From: Mercenaria mercenaria | Taxonomy: Eukaryota > Mollusca > Bivalvia > Venerida > Veneridae | NCBI RefSeq assembly: GCF_021730395.1 | Contig: NC_069369.1 | Span: 63,391,501 to 63,455,500 of the forward strand | Direction of reading: 5' to 3' | DNA length: 64,000 nucleotides | Part shown: in pieces, positions 56,501-64,000 of the stretch | Layout of the letters: each line of letters opens with the position of its first letter | How positions within the stretch are numbered: position 1 is the first letter of the stretch | Position numbers and translations under genes: made by a program | The notes under the pieces: generated by a model | What the model was told of the DNA's origin: nothing | Databases searched by the model: none | The model's input: the letters and a program-made list of their open reading frames with translations, nothing else

Positions 56501-59500
56501 GAGTCCACAGTTTAAGTTTGAAACTCATGGGAATTCTTTAGATTGTTTGTCTTGATGACCCCTAGGTCAAGTCTTGTGGGGTCAAACACTAGGTCACCCG
56601 GTCAAATCAAAGGAAAAGCTTGTTAACACTCTAGAGGCTACATTTATGACCCTATCTTCGTGAAACGTGGTCAGAATGTTTATTTTGATAATTGCTTGGC
56701 CAAGATCGAAACTGGGTCATGTTGTGTCAAAATCTAGGTCACCCGCTCATTTATGACCCAATCTTCATGAAACTTGGTCAGAATGTTATTCTGGATGATC
56801 TCTAGGTCAAGGTCAAAACTGGGTCATGTGGGGTCAAAAACTAGGTTACATTGTCAAATCAAAGGAAAAGCTTGTTAACACTCTAAAAGTCACATTTATG
56901 AACCTATGTTCGTGAAACATGGTCCGAATGTTTATCTTGATGAACTTTAGGTCAGTATTGAAACTGGGTCATGTAGGGTCAAAAACTAGGCCAGTAGACT
57001 AGATAAAAGAGAAATCTTGTTAACACTCTAGAGATCACATTTTAAGTTTGAAACTCATGATAAATGGTAAAAATGTCTTGGTAAAATATTGGTCAAGTTT
57101 GAATATAGGTTATCTTGGGTCAAAAACTAGGTTACTCAATCAAATCAAAGAAAAACTGGGCGTGGTAGATAACATTTAAAACACATCTCATACATGTCCA
57201 TACTATATCTGGGTTAAGCGTCAATATAGAAGTACGGACAGACTTGAAACTTGTCAGAATTGTCCCCAGATGGTTGATCTTTTGACATGTTAGGTAAAAA
57301 TGTTCAAAGTTTATCGTAAACGATTTGAACTTGGCCGTTGAACACAAATTTCGCATCATTTTCAATAAACGTTCAATATAAAAAGTTAAATTCTTCTTTA
57401 TTTCGCAAAGATAGCAATCAGGTTTAATTGTATAATATGTTTAGGCATTTACACCTGTGCAAGAGCTAGAATATCTTAATTTGGAGTCGAAATGAAAAGT
57501 TACCACCTAAAAAACTCACACCACTACTCGGCTACTCGGCGTAACTGCTTTTATTACTCTGTGGTAGACACATCGACATTAGGTAACAGGGTGTGGTATT
57601 AGTGCTACGTATCTCTCAAGTTACACATTTTACTGTCTTTTTTTCAGGTGGATATGAGGTGCCAGTTAATAGGAGAGTTTCACACACGAACGAAGACAAT
57701 CCTTACGATTCAATTACTGGTAAGATAATTGCCTTGTTACCAAGCGTCTTACAGTACAGATATCGCGCGTTTGAAAGCTGTGGTCCTGTGCGACCATCAA
57801 GGTATCCAATTACGTATACTATTAAACCACAGTGCTGGAGAAGTAAAAGCGACACCTGTTGTGCGCTCGACTAGAAATAACTTGTTTCGTCCACTCTCTT
57901 TGCATAGTTTCTCGAATACTGGCGTTTAGTAAGAAACTTTAACGTTCTTAGTGATCGCCCTTCGTCCGTCCACCCGTCTGTCTATCCGAGCCCACATTTG
58001 CATGCTTAAGTGGCTATAGGAATAATAGGTAACTGTACTTTTTCTTTGATGTCATATATTTCGTAAGGCTTTTATGTGGCTATTTTTTCTTTTACGTGGC
58101 TAAAAGAACAATACAGGGAACAAAAGAGTAGCCACATAAATACCATATGTAGGAACGACCGTCATGTCGTCCGTTCACAATTACTTGAGAACACGATAGA
58201 GGCCACATTTCGGTGTCGATTTTAATCAAACATAATTTGTATTTACATAATAAATCGATTCCTTCCGAAAACTGGTTAGATCCCATCATGGGTTCTAGAG
58301 TTATGGCCCGTTATAGGGCAAAAAATTGTTATTTTGCTAACTTAAGTCACAGCAAGATCTCGGTACCATTCAAAAACCGGCTAGGTTCCTTATGGGTTAT
58401 AAAGTTTCCGCCCCTGAAAGGGGCATTTTTTCTGTTTTCGGCTTTTCATCCATATAGAGGTTTCAGTTTTGCTTTGATATGATACGAACTAGCACATAGT
58501 GTTTATCTTGATGGTTGAGTCATGTTGGGTCAAAAACTAGGTCACCAGGTCAAACCAAAGGTAAAGGTTGTTAACACCCTACAGGCCTCATTTATGACCA
58601 TTTCTTCATGAAAAATGGTAAGAATGTTTATCTTGATGATTCCAAAAACAAGTTCCAAACTGGGTCATGTGGGGTCAAAAACTAAGTCATCACTCAAGTC
58701 AAGGGAAAAGCTATTAAACAATATAGAGACCACAATTATGAAACTATCTTTATGAAACTTGGTCAGAATTTTTATCTTAATGATTTCAAGTCCAAGTTTA
58801 ACAGGTAATCGATTTAGAGGCATCATGACCCTCTTGTTAATTTTAACCATGTCGATGTTTTTATTACAAAGCATTCATCTAAAACATACAGTAAAGTCAG
58901 CAATGTTTTTTCCTTCATCTTAGATATTGACAGAAGGATGGTAGTAAGAAAATTGCCACGCAGTGTCTCTGAAGAAACAATACAGCTGTATTTTGAGAGT
59001 AAAAGACACCAAGGACGCGAAATGGTCGTAGAAAAGGTCGATCTATACGCAGAGCAAGACGAGGCCATAGTTACCTTTGAAACAGCTGAAGGTAAACATT
59101 CAGAACCACTCAGAAAATATTGGGGATTCATAGGTTTGCCTTGTATCTGTTATTCCATCCGATCTTTTCCGGAATAAACCACTCCTACAGCTTTCAAGGG
59201 ATTTGGCTCAAACTTACAAAAATTTATCACTATGAAGTGATTTTTTGTACTCTTTTTAGCAGTTATGGCTATTTGAAATTTTATTGAGTACTGTATATTG
59301 CGCAGTGCTAAATATAAACCTCTTCCGGATAAATACAGTTTTTAAGTGATTTAGATCAAAATTACAGAAATATATTACTATGAAGAGAACTTGTGCACAT
59401 TGTCAGATCATGAATGCACCGTGCTCAGTTTAAATGAAGCAATCCTTTGGAAATTTACTTTATGTTGTTTATAGTTCAATACTGATAAAAGACTTGGCTT

Positions 59501-61670
59501 GACTACTGTTTATTAATATTTAGCTCACCTGAGCCAAAGGCTCATGGTGAGCTTTTGTGACTGCTCAATGTCCGTCTGTGTCGTGTGACGTGCGTCGTCC
59601 GTCCGTCAACATTTTCTAAAAACATCTTCTTGAAAACAACTGGGCAGAATTACACCAAACTTCCTTGGGTGGTCCCCTTTTAAAACTGTTCAAAGAATTT
59701 TATTCCATGCAGAACTCTGGTTGCCATGGCAACCAAAAGGAAAAACTTTAAAAATCTTCTTGTCCAAAACCGCAAGGCCTAGAGCCTTGATATTTGACAT
59801 GTGACATCATCTTATGGTCCTCTATCAAGATTGTTCACATTTTGCCCCAGGGGTGAAAAGAGGCCCCACTGCGGGGGTCACAATTTTTACATAGACTTAT
59901 ATAGTAAACAAATTTAAAAATCTTCTTGTCTAAAACCACAAGACCTAGGCCTTTGATATTTTGTATGTAGCATTGCGTTGTGGTCTTCTACCAATATTTT
60001 TCAAATTTTGCCCCTAGGATGAAAAGAGGCCCTGCCCCGGGGGTCTCAAGTTTTACTTAGACTTATATAGGAAAAAAACTTTAAAAATCTTCTTGCCTGA
60101 AAATGCAAGGCCTAGGGGTTTGGTATTAAGTATGTTGCCTTTCCTAGTGTTTCTCTACCGAATTTTTTCAAGTTATGTCCATAGGGTGAAAAGAGGCCCT
60201 GCGCCGGGGGGTACCAAGTTTAACATAGACTTATATATGAAGAAAAAAATAAACATCTTCTTGTTTGAAAGTACAAGGCCTAGGCCTTTGATATTTGGTA
60301 TGTATCATAGACTGGTGGATATCTAACAAGTTGTTCAAATTATGCCCCTGGGGTGAAAAGAGGCCTGCCCTGGGGGTCACTTGTTATAATTATAAGTTAT
60401 ATAGGAAAAAATACTTCAAAAATTGTCAGATCATATTTCCTAGACTGTTTAATTATAATTACCTGATGATCCCAAGCGATTAGGAATCACTTGACTATGA
60501 CCTTGACCTACTGACCTTTCTTGTTTTTTAAGATACAGCCTTGTAATTTGGATGAAATGTACATGAAACATGAAACATTGAAACATGTGGCTCATATTAC
60601 TCAGATGAGCAATCCAGGGTCATCATGACCCTCTTGTTATTAATTGTCTGTAGAAATGTAATACCACGGAGTAAATTCATGCATGTTATCAAGGAGTGAG
60701 TGAACCATGCTTGGTTTATGTGTTATGGACCGTTAGAGTATTTTACAAAATGTTATATTTTGCGATGTGGATAACTCGTGTAAGTTTGTAAGGGATATTG
60801 ATGTTATAGATCTAATACATTTAAAACTATATTTAGCAGTACCCTTTCATTGTTGTTTTGTTTAGTAAATTTAACTTCCTGTATGCTAATATTGTTATAA
60901 ATATATTTTGGAAGTATGAGTCAGTATAATGATAGCTTTTGGAAAAGTAAACAAGCTGTTCATCAGAATGATTTCTCCTGTTCATTGGGACATTTTAGCC
61001 TTTGTATTAAGCACATTGATTTTATGACAGGACACCATGTGTTACTAACTGTGATAATGTAATGAGAATGAAATCCGCAATTTGTTTCATACTCAGTTGA
61101 TTTGTTGATTATCTGATCATGTAGTTAATAAATCGATTGTATTTTTACACATGAATATTATGAGTCTATATATTTGCTTTTATTTGTGCATATGTCTTGA
61201 ATCGCCAAGCCTTTAAACAGCTGGAGGTTTGCTCTTGGCTCGTAGGGTTATTCAGTAAAGGTTATCATCACTGGCGTCATGTCTATCATCACTGACCGGA
61301 ACATTGAGTGTTTTAATAGCTTATAATTTATCCGCCGTATTTTCAAAAATAATAAACATAAAAAGTAATTGCCTATTGAACAGAGCTAATTTTCTTACCA
61401 AAACCTTTTTGTCTGAAATAATTACAATGAACTTTGTGAAAAACATTATTGCGTGAATGGAATTAACCTTTTTCAGATGTAAATTATGTTCTCGAAAGAC
61501 ACAAGAGAACTCCATGCAAATTACAAAAACAGACTTTAGTTGTGGAGTTGTTTGAAGAGGCAGAAGGTGATACCATTGATGAAGGGAGTAGTCCTATCAG
61601 CTCTCAAGATTATTCTGACATGTACGAGACTGCCAGTGTTAAACATCATGATGAAACAGATACCATCGAG
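50474..61670 (+). CDS. RRM-domain gene of PARP10/PARP14 type, 5' part
   Basis: Four exons join in phase: 50474-50534, 57648-57719, 58924-59091 and 61477-61670; the gene continues past the right edge. The protein starts MMSRKGGRPLPPTPPEYRDN, followed by a polar stretch with NEDNPYDSITG, then RRMVVRKLPRSVSEETIQLY with FESKRH next, then AIVTFETAE, DVNYVLERH and LQKQTLVVELFEE, and an acidic tail rich in S, D and E. The RRM-like fold elements match the N-terminal RRM of PARP10/PARP14 (LTLYFENRRRSGGG and a following VLTF strand). Those proteins are mono-ADP-ribosyltransferases in stress and interferon responses. The catalytic part is not in the window, so the PARP assignment is an inference from the RRM. 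The frame stays open upstream of the ATG to at least 50324, so the first exon may begin earlier. Confidence 0.6.
51935..52200 (+). mobile_element. tRNA-headed SINE, decayed
   Basis: Relative of 3387-3652: GGAGCCTCTGTGGCCGATTG, CATCCAGCTGGTGAACAGAA, GGAGATTCGCTATATGACAC and GTGTCGGCTTTACGTCCAAC. A C-rich tract sits where the anticodon arm would be. Confidence 0.68.
54835..55718. mobile_element. H MITE copy 2, long-armed
   Basis: 884 bp, termini CACTGGCAACAGATCAG and CTGATCTGGTGCCAGTG, perfect 8-bp target duplication GGTTAGTG at 54827-54834 and 55719-55726. Inverted arms extend about 300 bp, to CTTGCTTGAACTTCCCT and AGGGAAGTTCAAGCAAG. It lies in the intron after 50534. Confidence 0.88.
56080..56106. 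repeat. Poly(A) run
   Basis: About 25 A. Similar low-complexity tracts lie at 40498-40545 (T-rich), 49080-49130 (T/G) and 51986-52008 (C-rich). Confidence 0.85.
56290..57148 (+). repeat. Family A element, head half
   Basis: Head AGCTCACTTGAGCACAAAGT, CCGTCGGCGT, then AGGTCA units until about 57148, where recognisable repeat stops. No tail is seen before the linker exon at 57648. Confidence 0.7.
57648..57719 (+). CDS. RRM gene, linker exon
   Basis: 72 nt after acceptor tttttttcag, ending ACTG/gtaaga. It encodes GYEVPVNRRVSHTNEDNPYD and SIT. The phase fits both neighbours. The NPYD tyrosine could be a phosphosite, but this is only a motif guess. Confidence 0.7.
57937..58838 (+). repeat. Family A element (CGATAGAGG subtype), tail half
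   Basis: Starts with degraded CGCCCTTCGTCCGTCCACCC, has units with CACGATAGAGGCCACATTTC and GGGTTCTAGAGTTATGGCCC, then AGGTCA units, hairpin CATCATG, and ends CCCTCTTGTTA. It sits in the intron between 57719 and 58924. Confidence 0.65.
58924..59091 (+). CDS. RRM gene, main RRM exon
   Basis: 168 nt between acceptor catcttag and donor GAAG/gtaaac. It encodes DIDRRMVVRKLPRSVSEETI, QLYFESKRHQGREMVVEKVD and LYAEQDEAIVTFETAE. The beta-alpha-beta order and LYFE-KR motif are those of PARP10/14-type RRMs. Confidence 0.85.
59522..60638 (+). repeat. Family A element (second subtype), complete
   Basis: Head AGCTCACCTGAGCCAAAGGC, CCGTCCGTC, units of about 170 bp with CCCGGGGGTC and GAAAAGAGGCC, tail CTCAGATGAGCA, hairpin GGGTCATCATGACCC, TCTTGTT. 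It fills part of the intron before 61477. Confidence 0.78.
61477..61670 (+). CDS. RRM gene, exon closing the RRM
   Basis: 194 nt after acceptor tttttcag, ending ATCGAG/gtaatg in phase 0. It encodes DVNYVLERHKRTPCKLQKQT, LVVELFEEAEGD and an acidic, serine-rich tail. VLERH...L-V is the last helix and strand of the RRM. A P-type palindromic MITE starts 16 bases after the donor. Confidence 0.82.
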
Positions 61671-61685
61671 GTAATGTGATAATAT

Positions 61686-61894
61686 GAGCCGCACCGTGAG
61701 AAAACCAACGGAGTGGCTTTGCGACCAGCATGGATCCAGACCAGCCTGCGTATCCGTGCAGCCTGGTCAGGATCCATGTTGTTCACTAACGGTTTCTCTA
61801 ATTGCAGTAGGCTTTGAAAGCGAACAGCATGGATCCTGGTCTGGATCCACGCTGGTGGCAAAGCCACTGTGTTGGTTTTCTCATGGCGTTGCTC
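61686..61894. mobile_element. P MITE copy 5, beside an exon
   Basis: GAGCCGCACCGTGAGAAAAC to GGTTTTCTCATGGCGTTGCT. It starts 16 bases after the splice donor at 61670. The second half is shortened between the two GGATCC blocks. Confidence 0.86.
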
Positions 61895-62107
61895 AAATAT
61901 TTATTTATATTGAATCGTTTACCGGCCTATAGTCGAATCGGTCTGATGTTTTTTTTCAGATATAAAACATGTTCTCCACTGACTCAAAGTTACATCAGCC
62001 ATTCAGTAAGTGACATCAGAAATAATTTTCAAAGATGTTTTACACATTTTATGACGAATAGTTTTGATTATTGACCGACAAGTCAGTCATCCAATAAGAG
62101 TTTTATT

Positions 62108-63768
62108 AGCTCACCTGTCACATAGTGACAGGGTAAGCTGATCTCCCTTCGTCCGTCTGTCGTGCGCCCGTCCACAATTTCTTGTGAACACGATAGAGAC
62201 TACATTTTGAAACCAATTTAAATCAAACTTGCACACGACTTATATTGGCATAATATCTAGTTTCCTTTCGAAAACTGGCTAGATCCCATCAAAGGTTTTA
62301 GAGATGCAAAATTTGCTATTTTTAGCTTGTGAACATAATAGAGACCACATTAAGCAATCAACTTTAATCAAAATTGCACACAACTTGTAATGACATAATA
62401 TCTCGGTTCCTTTCGAAAAGTGGCCAGATCCCATCATTAGTTCCAGAGTTATGGCCCCTTAAAGGGCCAAAACTTGCTATTTTGGCTTTTGCAGCCAGAT
62501 AAAGACTTCATTTATGGTTTTATTTGATCCAAACTTGCAAAATATCTATCAGCAACAATAAATCTTGGATTCCATGATGATTCTGTCAGATCCAATCATA
62601 GGTTTCGGAGTTACGGCCCCTGATTGACCCCTGAAAGAGCCAAAATTTGTTATTTTTTACTTTGTGAACTCGATAGAAGTGACATTTTATATTTGATTTT
62701 AAAATAAGATCTCGATTCATTTTGATAACCGGCTAGATTCCATCATGGGTTCTAGAGTTACTGTCCCTGAAAGGGGCAACATTTTCTATTTTGGCACTTT
62801 CAGACATATAGAGGTTTCATTTATGCCTTGATTTGATACAAATTTGTACAAAATGATTATCTTTATTATCTTTAGGCCTGGATCGAAACTAGGTCATGTC
62901 GGGTCAAAAACTAGGTCACCGGGTCAAATAAAAGGAAAAGCTTGTTAACAACATAGAGGCCACATTTATGACCCTAGCTTCATGAAACTTGGTCAGAATA
63001 TTTATCTTGATGATTTCTAGGGTAAATTCGAAACTGGGTCATATGGCATCAAAAACTAGGTCATCCGGTCTAATCAAAGGAAAAGCTTGTAAACACTCTT
63101 GAGGCCAAATGTTAGACCATATCGTCTTGAAACTTGGACAGAATGTTTATTTTGATAATTCTTAGGCCAAGTTCGGAACTTGGTCTTATGGGGTCAAAAC
63201 TAGGTCACTCGGTCAAATCAAAGGAAAGGCTTGTTAACAATCTTGTTCATTTGATGTGCATGAAACTTGGTCAGAATGTTTGTCTACATGAAATATCGTA
63301 TGGGTCATGTTGGGTCAAAAACTAGGCCACCAAGTCAAATCAAAGAATAAGCTTGTTTACACTCTAGAGGCCACTTCGTTGCTTCAATCTTCATAAAACT
63401 TGGTCAGAATGTTTGTTATCATGAAGTCTTGGATGATTTTGAAACTATGTCACTAGGTCCAATCAAAGAAATAGCTTGTATACACTCGAGAGGCCACTTC
63501 TTTGCTTCAATATTCCCGAAACTTAGTCAGAAGGTTTGTTTTCATGAAATTTTGGACAAATTCGAATCTGGGCCATGTTGGGTAAAAAACTAGGCCACTA
63601 GGTCAAATCAAAGAAAATGCTTATTTAAAGAGGCCACGTTGTTTGGTCCAAACTTAATGAATATTGATCAGAATATTTGTCTCCATTAAATCATTAGGTA
63701 AAACATGTTAACACAGTTATGATGTGTTACTCAGGTGAGCGACCTACGGCCCTCTTGGCCGTCTTGTT
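62108..63768 (+). repeat. Family A element, mixed head and array
   Basis: Head AGCTCACCTGTCACATAGTG, CCGTC repeats, units with CACGATAGAGAC and TTCCAGAGTTATGGCCCC, then AGGTCA units, then ACTCAGGTGAGCGA, hairpin CGGCCCTCTTGGCCG, TCTTGTT. The first half resembles 57937-58400 and the second half the AGGTCA subtype. Confidence 0.75.
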
Positions 63769-64000
63769 ACATGGCATATAAATAAATCTCAAACATTTGT
63801 TTCCTCGATTTTTGACTTTGGTCAGCAGACTTATTTACGATTTATATAAAAAGTCAAGACAGTAATAATAACTTTTTGTTTTTGTTAAAAATCATACCAA
63901 CACATTCGACTTTCCTGCTTCCCGTGAACACGGCAGATCACAGGTGCCATTCCGGGCATGTTTTGAAGCCTGAATAGAATCACCCACTGTCCGAAAGCCA

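Larger units (their letters stand above)
50535..57647. other. First visible intron of the RRM gene
   Basis: 7.1 kb holding a decayed SINE (51935), part of repeat R (52943), H MITE copy 2 (54835), a poly(A) run and a family A head (56290). A minus-strand 122-codon frame at 52910-53278 shows no recognisable domain. Confidence 0.5.

Overview
The window looks like nuclear DNA of a bivalve mollusc, probably a venerid-type clam. It is AT-rich, its genes are broken into short exons, and it is packed with small non-autonomous repeats (AGGTCA-rich arrays, GCATGGATCC palindromes, tRNA-headed SINEs) of a kind I associate from memory with clam genomes. No bacterial operon, CRISPR array, viral element or rRNA gene is visible.

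Three host genes are supported. (1) 1-25.2 kb, plus strand: the C-terminal two thirds of WDR6, the WD-repeat partner of the FTSJ1 tRNA wobble 2'-O-methyltransferase. Twelve exons between 9061 and 25212 join in one consistent frame to about 716 codons and a stop. The 5' exons are not in the window, or I cannot find them. An 11.65-kb tandem duplication runs through the gene: bases 1-4091 are a close second copy of about 11666-15742, and carry extra copies of two WDR6 exons upstream of the exons they should follow. (2) 31032-32495, minus strand: an intronless 487-codon gene for a membrane-anchored IRE1-like kinase plus KEN-type ribonuclease that has no lumenal sensor domain. A TATA-like box lies about 65 bases upstream of its ATG. 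(3) 50474-61670 and beyond the right edge, plus strand: the 5' part of a gene for a proline-rich protein with an RRM-like domain of the type found in PARP10/PARP14. Four exons are visible, all in phase.

The remainder is mostly mobile-element sequence. At least four repeat families with unrelated sequences (called A, B, C and D here) share one plan: a short arm at the head, internal 110-175 bp tandem units, the complementary arm near the tail, then a hairpin and a TCTTGTT-like end. This matches Helentron-associated elements (HINE, DINE-1, oyster pearl). Family A units carry AGGTCA pairs. There are also tRNA-headed SINEs, a roughly 220-bp double-palindrome MITE in five copies (P), a TTAACCCTTA MITE in four copies (Q), two hAT-like MITEs with perfect 8-bp target duplications (H), a PIF/Harbinger remnant nested in a larger element, a large foldback element with tandem-repeat arms at 46.7-47.4 kb, and several minisatellites.

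Layout: 0-25 kb WDR6 with repeat-filled introns; 25-31 kb 3' flank and repeats; 31-32.5 kb IRE1-like gene; 32.6-36.2 kb nested repeats at its promoter; 36-50 kb gene-poor repeat region; 50-64 kb PARP14-type RRM gene with repeat-filled introns. I see no evidence that the three genes are functionally coupled, though all three families act on RNA or in stress and antiviral responses.
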